Shown here: piece after piece, positions 50,274 to 58,817 of the stretch
Position numbering within the stretch: the stretch's first letter is position 1
How the letters are laid out: each line of letters begins with the position of its first letter
Assembly (NCBI GenBank): GCA_009838075.1
Contig: VXSG01000039.1
Span: 41,052-105,051 of the forward strand
Direction of reading: 5' to 3'
Length of the DNA stretch: 64,000 nucleotides
Source: Boseongicola sp. SB0665_bin_10
Lineage (GTDB): Bacteria; Pseudomonadota; Alphaproteobacteria; Rhodobacterales; Rhodobacteraceae
Position numbers and translations under genes: made by a program
Notes under the pieces: model-generated
Told to the model about the DNA's origin: nothing
Database searches by the model: none
What the model saw: only the letters and a program-made list of their open reading frames with translations

Positions 50274-50869
50274 CAAGGCGCCTGGTGCATCAGGGGGTCC
50301 ACAAGGCGAATTTCGCCGGAAACGCGTTCAATCCGTGCAAGGGCGGGCCGAGCCGATTTGCGCCTCTCCACGACGGAAGCGGACAGTGCATCCCGACTTC
50401 CTACGCTGCAACAACGCTTGACGGTGCAGCCTTTGAGTCGGTGTTTCACGGCATTCGAGACAAGTATGAATCCGTCCGTCGAGAAGACCTCGACAAGTAC
50501 TCGATCAGTTCCCTCGAGACCGGACCGGCCCTTGATCTCGTGCCGTTCTTCACCCCGGAGCTCTTGAGGTGGAGGATTGACCCTTCTGAATTCTTCAGAC
50601 CGTCTGACGCGGCATACGCACATTGCCGCACGCTTGCGTTTCGTGCCTGGCGTGACAATCCGGGGGCGCACGGACTCGTCTGGTCTTCGGTTCGGGACAG
50701 CCACGCAGATGCGATGCTGCTGTTCGGCGACCGCCTGAGCCCAAGCGACCTGGGCCTGGCCGCCAGCCGTCCCGTTCGCACGGATTCGACCGCCTTGGCC
50801 GATCTGGAGACTGCAGGCCAACGTGCCGGCTTGACGATCGTCAGGTGACAAGGCGCCTGGTGCATCAGG
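49720..50869. repeat. Tandem duplication, two 575-bp units
   Basis: Unit A is 49720-50294 and unit B 50295-50869. They are identical wherever I compared them and directly adjacent. Each begins GGGTCCACAAG; the same GGG recurs at 50870-50872, so a 3-bp microhomology borders the duplication. The unit covers all of the RES gene except its first 22 codons. Confidence 0.93.
50270..50848 (+). CDS. RES-domain toxin, N-terminally altered second copy
   Basis: A 192-residue frame produced by the tandem duplication. Residues 10-192 equal residues 24-206 of the first copy. The first nine residues are new (MTRRLVHQG, from a GTG at 50270 that overlaps the upstream stop). The lost segment includes the LYR motif whose Arg is a conserved active-site residue, so the product is probably inactive, though it could still bind the antitoxin. 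No ribosome-binding site other than the upstream coding sequence is seen; translation would depend on coupling. Confidence 0.7.
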   Translation: MTRRLVHQGVHKANFAGNAFNPCKGGPSRFAPLHDGSGQCIPTSYAATTLDGAAFESVFHGIRDKYESVRREDLDKYSISSLETGPALDLVPFFTPELLRWRIDPSEFFRPSDAAYAHCRTLAFRAWRDNPGAHGLVWSSVRDSHADAMLLFGDRLSPSDLGLAASRPVRTDSTALADLETAGQRAGLTIVR

Positions 50870-50881
50870 GGGAACGCCATC

Positions 50882-51010
50882 ATGTCCTTCACGAACGAAC
50901 CGGGCAGGGACGGCTGGGCGCGGCTGCGCTTCGCCGTCGTCGGCCCGCTCTTGGTGTCGCCGCCGCCGAAGGGGCGGCAGCTGGCAGAGCTTGAACGCCT
51001 TCATCAAGGC
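50882..51010 (+). pseudogene. Possible transposase N-terminal fragment
   Basis: The frame from the ATG at 50882 reads RDGWARLRFAVVGPLLVSPP and KGRQLAELERLH, which resembles the N-terminus of DDE transposases with an integrase core. After about 42 codons it runs into DNA that encodes the integrase remnant on the other strand. It is an incomplete fragment; the family call is tentative. Confidence 0.35.
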
Positions 51011-51941
51011 CCGCGCGGCAGCCTTCCCTTCCAGGCAGCCTTGACGAATCGCTGCAGCCACCGACGTCCTGGGCAAGTGTCCGCCAAATTGCGTGACCGG
51101 TCGATCCCGTCGAGCACCTTCAGCGCGGCGCGCGAAAGCCAGACGGTCCGCGGCCCGGTCTTGCTGTCCCGAAGGAACAGCGAGTCCTCGCGAAGGTCCG
51201 TCCAGCGCAGGGTCAGGACTTCCGATCTTCGGCAGCCCGTCAGGAGCAGCAGCAGGATCGCCGCGACGGCCAGCGGGCGCTCGGCCACGCGGGCCACGAG
51301 GCAGGCGGAAAGGGAGCGGATCTTCGTGTCGGACAGGCAGCGTTCCCGGCCGTTCCGACGGTGCCGGCGTATGCCAAGGCAGGGATTGGAGCGCTCCTCC
51401 CGGAAGCCCATACGTTCCGCCTCGCGCATGATGACCGACAGGACCGGCATGGAACGATCCGCCGCGACCGGCGTCGCACACAGCGACGCGAACCATTTCA
51501 TGACGTCCTGCCGTGTGATCTCCGCGACCTGTCGACCGGCGAAGCGCGGCAGGATCTGCTTGCGCAGGTAGCCGCGGTTCACGTACAGCGTCCTTGGCTT
51601 CCAGATCCGCTCGTGCCTGCGGAATGCCGTCTCCGCGACGGCCTCGAAGAGCGTTTCCTCCGGGGATGCTGGCGCAGGACCGTCCTGCCGGATCGCGGCC
51701 ATCATCGCGGCCGCCCGCGAACGGGCTTCGTTCGCGCTCATCAATTCGGCGTCGCCGACGATCTTCCAGATGCGCCTGCCTTCGTGCTGACAATGAATGA
51801 AGAACCGCTTCCCCCCGAAGGCGACACCCTGATGCCGAAGCCGTTCAGCTTCCCGTCGCGGATGTCGCGGGCTGAGTTGCGGGGCTTGAGCGCCCTGATT
51901 CGGGCGTCGGTGAGTGTGGCCGTTGCCATCGATCTGTTCAC
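51004..51941 (-). pseudogene. Phage-type tyrosine integrase, frameshifted and truncated
   Basis: On the minus strand from 51926 the N-terminal DUF4102-like part reads LTDARIRALKPRNSARDIRD and GFGIRVSPSGG. A frameshift near 51820 leads to the next frame: KRFFIHCQHEGRRIWKIVGD, the core-binding domain (ETAFRRHERIWKPRTL, VAEITRQDVMKWF) and the start of the catalytic domain with LLLLTGCRRSEVLTLRW (first catalytic Arg). It ends at LPRGP near 51004, before the His-x-x-Arg and the Tyr nucleophile. The integrase that brought in this patch is therefore inactive. Confidence 0.78.
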
Positions 51942-52258
51942 CCGTGCAGTTGCAGCGGGGAACAGGAAGCCGTAATGACCCTGCCCGGCGCTGCGGGTTG
52001 GACAGGAAAAAGAGACGTGATATCAACGCTCTGCGAATCGCCACAGCACCGTCAGGTGGATGGTGCGTCCCGCATACGGGCCGCAAAAAAGCGAAAAGGA
52101 GCGGCAAGGGGCGTGCAAGGTCGGCCATCCTTGTGGCGCGTGACCCGGAAGCACTCGCAAAGCCTTGATCCTTGAACAAGTTCCTTGCCCCGGCTGCATG
52201 CCGGGTCGCCCCGCTGCGCGTCGACCCATAAACGCGTCCGGGACGGCGGCGCGTCCAG
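51942..52258. other. 317-bp stretch between integrase remnant and ispD
   Basis: No gene is recognised. In alphaproteobacteria ispF often follows ispD here, or is fused to it; I found no IspF motif (such as GYDVH) in this stretch. A clear attachment-site repeat is not visible by eye. Confidence 0.45.
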
Positions 52259-52948
52259 TCAATCAAGGCCCGCGAATCTCTCGAGCAGGACCCGTGCGCG
52301 GGCAAGATCGTCCGGCGTCGTGACCTTGACATTGGCCTCGGAGCCCTCGACGACCCGCACATCGAGCCCGGCGGCACGGGCCACTTCGACATCGTCGGCG
52401 GCGTCGCCCGGGAAGTTCCGGTGCGCGTCCAGGATGCGCTTGAACTTGAACCCCTGCGGCGTCTGCGCGCGCCAGAGATTGTTGCGGGACCGCGCTTCCA
52501 GCGCGATGCCGTCCTTCGCGAGCCAGAGCGCGTCGACGACGGGCAGGGCGGGAAAGGCGCCGTCGTGCCCATCGAGCGCAGCGATGACGCCGCGAATGAT
52601 GCCAGGGGTCACGAAGGGTCGGGCCGCATCGTGGATCAGGACGTTTCTCGGCGCCATGGGGACCAGCGCCTCAAGGCCGGCGCGAACCGATTGCGCGCGG
52701 GTAGCGCCGCCAACGACCGGGTCCATCAGGCGATCCCGGTCCACCCCTTCCATCGCCGTGCCATACAGCTTGTCGTCTCCATTTCCGATGACGGCCATGA
52801 CGCAGGACGTCTCCGGGAGGGCGAGGACGCGGTCGATCGTGTGCCGCAGAAGCGCCTTGCCGCCGAGATCGACATACTGCTTCGGCACGTCGCCGCCGAT
52901 GCGCACGCCGCGGCCGGCCGCGACGATCAGGAATGCGGTCGCGGTCAT
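52259..52948 (-). CDS. ispD: 2-C-methyl-D-erythritol 4-phosphate cytidylyltransferase
   Basis: A 229-residue enzyme of the MEP isoprenoid pathway that joins CTP and methylerythritol phosphate. N-terminal motif AAGRGVRIGGDVPKQY (nucleotide binding, residues 10-25), GGATRAQSVRAGL, IHDAARPFVTPG, LWRAQTPQGFKF and a C-terminal EGSEANVKVTTPDDLARA are all present. Many relatives are fused to IspF; this one ends after the IspD domain with a normal stop, next to the integrase remnant. It follows the galactose-dehydrogenase-like gene with a 4-bp gap. Confidence 0.93.
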   Translation of the reverse strand: MTATAFLIVAAGRGVRIGGDVPKQYVDLGGKALLRHTIDRVLALPETSCVMAVIGNGDDKLYGTAMEGVDRDRLMDPVVGGATRAQSVRAGLEALVPMAPRNVLIHDAARPFVTPGIIRGVIAALDGHDGAFPALPVVDALWLAKDGIALEARSRNNLWRAQTPQGFKFKRILDAHRNFPGDAADDVEVARAAGLDVRVVEGSEANVKVTTPDDLARARVLLERFAGLD

Positions 52949-52952
52949 CGCC

Positions 52953-53876
52953 TCACCACGCGAACGGAGGGGCGACCTCGCGGTGCGCCACTGCCATCAC
53001 GTCAGACACGATTCGCATCGGTGCAAGGTCAACGTCGCTTGACCCTGACGCGATCAATCCGGCAAGGCGTTCATATAGCGCCTGGTACTCCCGATCCGGA
53101 CCCGACACGGTTTCCTCGCCGTCAACCAGCAGACGTGCCCCGCCGTCGCGAAGCAGTGCCTCCCCGTCATCGGCAAGAATCCGGATGTCCCATTTCGGGG
53201 AACCCTTGTTCAGCCAGTCAAGTTCCACGGACACTTTCGTTCCTTCCGAGTCGTGCAGAAGCATCTGCGCAGCGACAGGCGCGTCGCGATTTTCGGGAAT
53301 CGAAAGGCTGGCTTCAGAAACGACAAGGGTGCGTGGGTGGATTGCCGTCAGGATGGAAAGCGCGTTGATGCCCGGATCGAACACGCCGAAACCGTCCGCC
53401 TGCCAGATCCAGTCCTGACCAGGGTGCCAGAACCGGACATCCTCCTTCCAGTCGATTCTAACTTCCCGGACCGTCCTGCCTTGCAGCCAATCCCTGGTCG
53501 CGCGCACGGAGGCGGCCTCTCGCGAGTGCCAAGATGCAAAGAGCGTCACGCCCGACTTGTCGGCAAGCGATGCAAGTTCCTGCACATCCGCGAGCGTTGT
53601 TCCGGGCGGCTTTTCCAGCATCACGTGGCTTCCAGCCTCGACGGCCAACCGCGCGTCGGAATGCCGTGCTGCCGGCGGCGTGCACAACGAAACGCAATCC
53701 ACCTTCGAAATGCTCCCGAGAAGGCTCGCCAGGTTGCGGAATGCGGGAATGCCCTCCACATCGGCATTTCGACTGGCCGTAGCGACAAGTTCGAATTCGG
53801 GATTGGCTTCGATCGCCGGGATGTGCTGGTCCCGGGCTATTTTGCCGATCCCAACAAGTGCAGTCTTGAGGGCCAA
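52953..53876 (-). CDS. Gfo/Idh/MocA dehydrogenase, D-galactose/L-arabinose 1-dehydrogenase-like
   Basis: A 307-residue NAD(P)-dependent dehydrogenase. The Rossmann motif is LVGIGKIARDQHIP at the N-terminus, LEKPPGTTLADV the catalytic Lys loop, and DWIWQADGFGVFDPGINALS the active-site helix. This pattern is that of galactose/arabinose 1-dehydrogenases, which form the sugar lactone. The TTG at 53876 is chosen because AAAGGA lies six bases upstream; another TTG at 53891 is possible. No ATG is available near the domain start. It is expressed with ispD (4-bp gap), an unusual pairing. Confidence 0.83.
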   Translation of the reverse strand: MALKTALVGIGKIARDQHIPAIEANPEFELVATASRNADVEGIPAFRNLASLLGSISKVDCVSLCTPPAARHSDARLAVEAGSHVMLEKPPGTTLADVQELASLADKSGVTLFASWHSREAASVRATRDWLQGRTVREVRIDWKEDVRFWHPGQDWIWQADGFGVFDPGINALSILTAIHPRTLVVSEASLSIPENRDAPVAAQMLLHDSEGTKVSVELDWLNKGSPKWDIRILADDGEALLRDGGARLLVDGEETVSGPDREYQALYERLAGLIASGSSDVDLAPMRIVSDVMAVAHREVAPPFAW

Positions 53877-54481
53877 GCGCGGTCCTTTCAATTTGGCCTG
53901 GGCCGGACGGCCTTGACTGTCAGTTTGCCTGACCCGGCAATCGTGGCAGCCATCCCGACACCGGCCGTCATCGCGGCGACGCCGGACGGCGTTTGTGCGA
54001 GGATGACATCGCGTCGCGCGAGCTACAAGTGGCCCCGGAGCAAGGTGATTGTCGCGGGGTCCTTTCGGCTGGTCTGATCCAGGTCGCGATGTCGTGTCAC
54101 CCGAACAAGCCGTGCAGCCGCGTCAAACCGCAGTTTGTGCCGAATGGACCTGCACGCCGGGACCTAGGGTCTGAAGCGCGTGACCACCTGAATTCAATGC
54201 AACCGGGCGGAACTCGCAGGAAGGCCGGAAAGGAATCCTTCGCGGGTCAAGGTGCAAACGGCGGATTCCAGGGAATCCAACCCGGCCATCACATGACAAC
54301 GTCCGAGATCGTATCGAATTCCGTTTGGCCCATTGGCCGGCCCCGCTCCACCTGCTTCGCCAGCGGCGGGAGGCCGTGCTTCGGACTGCCCGGCAGCGTC
54401 ACCTCGCTTGGTCCCTTCGTGGCCAGTCCGGAATTTCGCTTCTCGTGGCAATCTGGTAGCAACGCGGCGAAGAGTGTGGAG
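53877..54481. other. About 600-bp stretch with one possible gene scrap
   Basis: A minus-strand frame (about 53889-54020) reads VILAQTPSGVAAMTAGVGMA and AGSGKLTVKAVRP, bounded by stops on both sides. It faintly resembles the N-terminal part of a TAXI-type TRAP binding protein, but 44 codons are too few to be sure. Nothing else is recognised up to the oxidoreductase start. Confidence 0.3.
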
Positions 54482-55393
54482 ATGTCGGAGATGGCGCGCA
54501 AGAATGCAGGCAACCGCCCGCGAGTGACCTTCCTGGGCTATGGCGAGGCTGCGCGGGCGTTCGTGCGAGGCTGGTCGGTGGGCGGCATGCCTGACGTTTC
54601 GGCCTATGACATCAAGACCGAGTGTCCGGGATCCGAGCGTGACGGAAAGCGCGCCGACTACAGGGCCGATGGCATCCTGGGATGCGACGAACTGCACAAG
54701 GCCATCTCGACCTGCGACGTTGTCCTTTCCATGGTCACGGCGGATCAGTCTCTCGCCGCTGCGGAAGCCGCGGCAAGGTCCGGCATCGAGAACCGCCTGT
54801 TCCTCGATTGCAACTCGTCCGCGCCCCAGACCAAGCAGGCATCTTGCGACGCAATCGAGGCGGCGGGCGGAAAGTACATGGACGTTGCGGTCATGACGCC
54901 GGTTCATCCTGCACTGCACAGAACGTCGGTGCTGGCCAGCGGGAGTCATGCAGACGAGGCCGAACGGACCATGAAGCAACTCGACATGAACGTTTCGGTC
55001 GTGGCAGGCCCCGTAGGCAGAGCGTCGGCGATCAAGCTCGTCCGCTCAATTGCCGTGAAGGGGATGGAGGCGATTGCCGCGGAGATGCTTGTCGCCGGGC
55101 GGAAGCTCGGCGTCACGGACGAAGTTCTTGCGTCGCTGGATGCCACCTATCCCGGATTTCGCTGGGCGGAGCGGGGCGCCTATGCCCTGGACCGCATGAT
55201 GGTCCACGGGGAAAGGCGCGGCGCCGAGATGGAAGAGGCGGCGAGGATGGTGGCAGGCCTGAACTTGCCGGCCACAATGTCCAAAGCGGCAGCCCGGTGG
55301 CAGGCACTTGTCGGTGCAATGGCGCTTGATCCCGGAGAGCCGGGTGCGGACAGGAGAGCCGATCTCGTGATTGCGGCGCTTGATCGGGATTGA
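54482..55393 (+). CDS. NAD(P)-dependent oxidoreductase (6-phosphogluconate-dehydrogenase-like, DUF1932)
   Basis: A 303-residue member of the beta-hydroxyacid dehydrogenase superfamily. The Rossmann motif FLGYGEAARAFVRGW is near the N-terminus, DCNSSAPQTKQ and DVAVMTPVHP follow, and the domain-connecting helix carries the catalytic-type Lys (SAIKLVRSIAVKGMEAI). The C-terminal helical part is of the DUF1932 kind. Two ATGs (54482 and 54491) both have GGAG immediately before them, so the start is uncertain. It is followed by a dead LysE gene. The substrate is probably a branched or short hydroxyacid. Confidence 0.78.
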   Translation: MSEMARKNAGNRPRVTFLGYGEAARAFVRGWSVGGMPDVSAYDIKTECPGSERDGKRADYRADGILGCDELHKAISTCDVVLSMVTADQSLAAAEAAARSGIENRLFLDCNSSAPQTKQASCDAIEAAGGKYMDVAVMTPVHPALHRTSVLASGSHADEAERTMKQLDMNVSVVAGPVGRASAIKLVRSIAVKGMEAIAAEMLVAGRKLGVTDEVLASLDATYPGFRWAERGAYALDRMMVHGERRGAEMEEAARMVAGLNLPATMSKAAARWQALVGAMALDPGEPGADRRADLVIAALDRD

Positions 55394-55399
55394 TGCAGG

Positions 55400-55931
55400 C
55401 AGCGCCACGCGGCGCAGGGACCCGCGCCTGTCGGCAACTTCGATCGCGTTCCTGGTCCTTGCCTCGGTCGGTGCCGGAGCGCTGTTCGAAATGGTCCCGG
55501 TGATTCAGCCGATCCTGCGCATCGCAGGGGCCGCGTAGCTGATCCGGCTCGGCCCTTGCCTGATCCGGAAGGTCCACGCACCAGGCGGCGGCACCGATGA
55601 CCAGGCCTTGCCGGAAACCGCATGGGGCGTTGCGAGCTTCCAGCTGCGCAACCCGAAGAGCTGGATCCTGGTGGTCACCGCGGACTCGTCCGTGGGCGGA
55701 ACCCTGGTCGGCATTGTGTCGCTTGCCATGATCTTCGTGGCGGTCATGGGGTTCTGCGTCGCGATCTGGTCCGTGGCGGACCAGCTGATTTCCCGTCGGC
55801 CGGTCGACCGGCGTCCCGGACGCACATTCGATACCGTGATGGGTGCCCCGCTCATGGGAACTGCGGCGATGCCGCTGCCGCAAGTCCGGCCTGTTCCTCC
55901 GGGAACGATTCAGAACGGTGCCACCACTTGA
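55400..55931 (+). pseudogene. LysE/RhtB-family exporter remnant with nonsense codon
   Basis: In one frame the DNA reads TSIAFLVLASVGAGALFEM and VPVIQPILRIAGAA, then TAG (55536-55538) where the family has a Tyr, then LIRLGPCLIRK. Later it reads FQLRNPKSWILVVTADSS and two hydrophobic stretches. This matches the middle of LysE-type amino-acid exporters. The first helix is missing, one codon is a stop, and the C-terminal helix is degraded. The gene is dead. Confidence 0.7.
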
Positions 55932-56031
55932 CGCGGCTCATGCTGGCAGGTGTCTGGCGAAAGCTGCGCATGGCCGGCAGTTCCGGGCGACTGGCACGGC
56001 ACAGCCGACTTTCCGTGCCGCGGGCCCTCCG

Positions 56032-57486
56032 CTACCCAGCGACGACCGGATCGATCGGCCCTAACGGGCCGCCGACCGCCATCTCGATCGCCCGTGCGAC
56101 GGTCAGCACGGTCGCTTCGCCCCTGGGCGGTCCGACCAGCTGGATGCCGATGGGCAAACCTTGCTCGGAAACCGCAACCGGAACCGAAGCGGCGGGCAGC
56201 CCGGCGGTTGTGGCAAGAAAGGCGAACTTCATCCAGCCAAGGTAGTCGTCGAAGGTCTCGCCCTCGACCTCGTCGATCCATTCGATGTCCGAATTCCTCG
56301 GCATGCAGCTCACGGTCGGGCAGGCAAGCACGTCGAAGTCCTCAAGAAAGCCCTGCATTGCCAGGAAAAGCCGCGTCCGGTCGATGTAGGCGTCGGCAAA
56401 GTCCTCCAGCGTCAGGGTCCGTGCATATGCCCAGTTGTCGCGCAGCGCAGGCTTGAAATGTCGATACACATCCTCTGGCAGGCGCGAGAAGGCAGCCACG
56501 AGACCGAGTGCACGCAGCTTTCGGTAGGTGTCTTCCAGTCCGGACAGGTCCGGCCAGTCCTCGATGACCGTTCCGCCTTCGGCCTCGACCTTGTCGAGGG
56601 CCGATGCGAGAGCGTCACGAATCGTGGCTTCCACCGGGCAGAGGCCGCCAAGGTCGGCAGCAAAGGCGATCCGCACCCTTGGCGTCGATCTCGCAACGGC
56701 ATCCTGAAACGACGTGTTTGGCGAAGGCAGGGACAGCGGAAACCGCGGCTCGAAACCCGAGAGCGAGTCCAGAAACAGCGCACAGTCCCGGACCGAACGC
56801 GCCATGGGACCGATCACGCCATCGCCAATGTGGGCTGCACTGACGCCCGCGACGAGCGTCGTCGGCACGCGACCAGGCGTGGTGCGAAGCCCGACAACGC
56901 CGCAATAGGCCGCCGGCGTGCGCAGCGAACCGCCATGATCCGAGCCTTGGCTGAGCCATGTTTCGCCCGTGGCGAGCGACGCGGCCGCGCCTCCCGAGGA
57001 TCCGCCGGGGTTGAGGGCGGTGTTCCACGGGTTTCTCGTGGCGCCGAATACGGCGTTGAAGGTGTTGCCGCCCGCTCCCATCTCGGGCGTGTTGGTCTTG
57101 CCGACGACAAGCCCGCCGCGCTGCTCCAGCCTTTCGACAAAGTGGTCCGAGAAGTCGGGCACATGGTCCGAAAGGCCGAGGGTTCCGAACGTTGTCCTGA
57201 CGCCCTTGACCCGATCCAGGTCCTTGATGCCGAGGGGCAGGCCGCCAAGCCAGCCGGGATGGCCGGAATGCGTGTTCGAGAGTGCCCTGGCGGCCGCGCG
57301 GGCGCGGTCGGAACATACCGTGGGCATGGCGTTGACCGCTGGCTCGACCGTCTCGATCCTGGCAAATGACGCGTCGAGAAGCTCTTCCGGGGAAATCTCC
57401 CGCCTTCTGAGAAGGCCCACGACTTCATGGGCATCCAGGGCGCAGAGTTCCGGTCCGGTGAAGGCTGGAATCATGTCATTGTCCAT
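56032..57486 (-). CDS. Amidase (amidase-signature family)
   Basis: A 484-residue amidase. The Ser-cisSer-Lys triad is complete: Lys near 88 in GGLPLGIKDLD, the cis-Ser near 163 in NPGGSSGGAAA, and the nucleophile Ser near 187 in GSDHGGSLRTPA. Spacing is standard. The ATG at 57486 opens with MDNDMIPAF; the frame is open to 57609. It is divergent from the acyl-CoA dehydrogenase gene (137 bp), so it may share control with the carnitine-like cluster, where an amidase could release a carboxylate from carnitinamide- or betaine-amide-like compounds. That role is speculation. Confidence 0.88.
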   Translation of the reverse strand: MDNDMIPAFTGPELCALDAHEVVGLLRRREISPEELLDASFARIETVEPAVNAMPTVCSDRARAAARALSNTHSGHPGWLGGLPLGIKDLDRVKGVRTTFGTLGLSDHVPDFSDHFVERLEQRGGLVVGKTNTPEMGAGGNTFNAVFGATRNPWNTALNPGGSSGGAAASLATGETWLSQGSDHGGSLRTPAAYCGVVGLRTTPGRVPTTLVAGVSAAHIGDGVIGPMARSVRDCALFLDSLSGFEPRFPLSLPSPNTSFQDAVARSTPRVRIAFAADLGGLCPVEATIRDALASALDKVEAEGGTVIEDWPDLSGLEDTYRKLRALGLVAAFSRLPEDVYRHFKPALRDNWAYARTLTLEDFADAYIDRTRLFLAMQGFLEDFDVLACPTVSCMPRNSDIEWIDEVEGETFDDYLGWMKFAFLATTAGLPAASVPVAVSEQGLPIGIQLVGPPRGEATVLTVARAIEMAVGGPLGPIDPVVAG

Positions 57487-57623
57487 GGCTTGCCTCGCGT
57501 TTGCTGCCCGGGTCGGTGGGTTGACGACGAATATTTTCGCATTCGGCCTGAAATTGTCGGATTCCGCTTGGTTCCGAAAGGGAAGTAACGCTACCACCGC
57601 TGGGCGCACAAGGGGGCGAAGCC

Positions 57624-58784
57624 ATGGAATTCGGGTTGGACGAAGAGCAGGAAATGATCGTCTCGACCGTCCGGAACTTTGTCGAGAAGGAGATTTACCC
57701 GCACGAGGCGGAGATCGAGCGCACCGGGCACGTGCCGCTCGAGCTGGGCGACGAGATCAGGAACAAGGTCATCGATCTCGGCTTCTATGCCTGCAATTTT
57801 CCGGAGGAGGTGGGTGGCGCCGGGCTTTCCCATGTCGATTTCACGCTCGTGGAGCGGGAGCTGGGGCGCGGTGCAATGGCGCTCACGCATTTCTTCGGGC
57901 GGCCCCAGAAGATCCTGATGGCGTGCACGGGGGATCAGCGCGAGCGCTATCTCCTGCCCGCTGTCCGAGGCGAGAGAATGGACGCGCTGGCGATGACCGA
58001 GCCGGATGCCGGCTCCGACATTCGCAGCATGAAATGCACGGCGGTCCGCGAGGGAGGCGACTGGATCGTGAACGGTTCCAAGCACTTCATTTCCGGCGCG
58101 GAACATGCGGACTTCTTCATCGTCTTCGTGGCGACGGGTGTCGACGAGACCCCGAAGGGCGCGAAGAAGCGAATCACCGGGTTCCTTGTCGACCGAGGCC
58201 ATCCAGGATTCGAGGTGCGGGACGGATACAACTCGGTCAGCCACAGGGGCTACAAGAACTGCATCCTGACATTCGACGATTGCCGACTGCCCGGAACCCA
58301 GGTGCTTGGCGAGGTCGACAACGGGTTTGCCGTGATGAACGAGTGGCTCTACGCGACCCGATTGACGGTTGCCGCGTCTTCGGTCGGGCGGGCGCGGCGC
58401 TGTCTCGACTATGCCGTGAACTACGCCGCCGAGCGCAGGCAGTTCGGGCAGCAGATCGCGAAGTTCCAGGGCGTGAGCTTCCAGGTTGCCGACATGATCA
58501 CCGAAATCGACGCCGCCGACTGGCTGACATTGGCGGGGGCGTGGCGGCTTGACCGTGGATTGCCGGCGAACCGCGAGATCGCGTCGGCAAAGCTCTACGC
58601 ATCGGAGATGCTGGCGCGGGTGACAGACGCAACCCTGCAGGTCTTTGGCGGCATGGGCCTCATGGACGACTTTCCGATCGAGCGATTCTGGCGCGATGCG
58701 CGGGTCGAGCGCATCTGGGACGGCACCTCGGAAATTCAGCGGCACATCATCAGTCGCGAGCTCTTTCGGCCGCTCGGCGCATGA
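57624..58784 (+). CDS. Acyl-CoA dehydrogenase (CaiA-like context)
   Basis: A 386-residue FAD enzyme with all three family domains: MEFGLDEEQEMIVSTVRNFV, AMTEPDAGSDI, RQFGQQIAKFQGVSFQVADM, GGMGLMDDFPIERFWRDAR and ERIWDGTSEIQRH. Asp-Asp lies where many relatives have the catalytic Glu before the Tyr/Phe-Pro. First gene of a run continuing with a CoA ligase, a CaiD-like hydratase and a keto-acid cleavage enzyme. In that setting it could act on crotonobetainyl- or gamma-butyrobetainyl-CoA. AGGGGGCGAAGCC precedes the ATG. Confidence 0.85.
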   Translation: MEFGLDEEQEMIVSTVRNFVEKEIYPHEAEIERTGHVPLELGDEIRNKVIDLGFYACNFPEEVGGAGLSHVDFTLVERELGRGAMALTHFFGRPQKILMACTGDQRERYLLPAVRGERMDALAMTEPDAGSDIRSMKCTAVREGGDWIVNGSKHFISGAEHADFFIVFVATGVDETPKGAKKRITGFLVDRGHPGFEVRDGYNSVSHRGYKNCILTFDDCRLPGTQVLGEVDNGFAVMNEWLYATRLTVAASSVGRARRCLDYAVNYAAERRQFGQQIAKFQGVSFQVADMITEIDAADWLTLAGAWRLDRGLPANREIASAKLYASEMLARVTDATLQVFGGMGLMDDFPIERFWRDARVERIWDGTSEIQRHIISRELFRPLGA

Positions 58785-58817
58785 ACCAGGCGGAACCGGG
58801 ATGCAGGGCATGCGCAC

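Noticed and set aside
49720..50869. Reading the tandem repeat as a CRISPR or satellite array
   Set aside because: There are only two units, each a coding segment of 575 bp with no spacers.
51942..52572. Upstream extension of the integrase frame across ispD
   Set aside because: The part beyond 51941 is antisense or out of frame to ispD and lacks integrase pattern. The real N-terminal integrase domain lies in another frame at 51820-51926.
53993..54481. N-terminal extension of the NAD(P)-dependent oxidoreductase by about 160 codons
   Set aside because: The extension has no domain and precedes a normal Rossmann start; ATGs at 54482/54491 fit family length.
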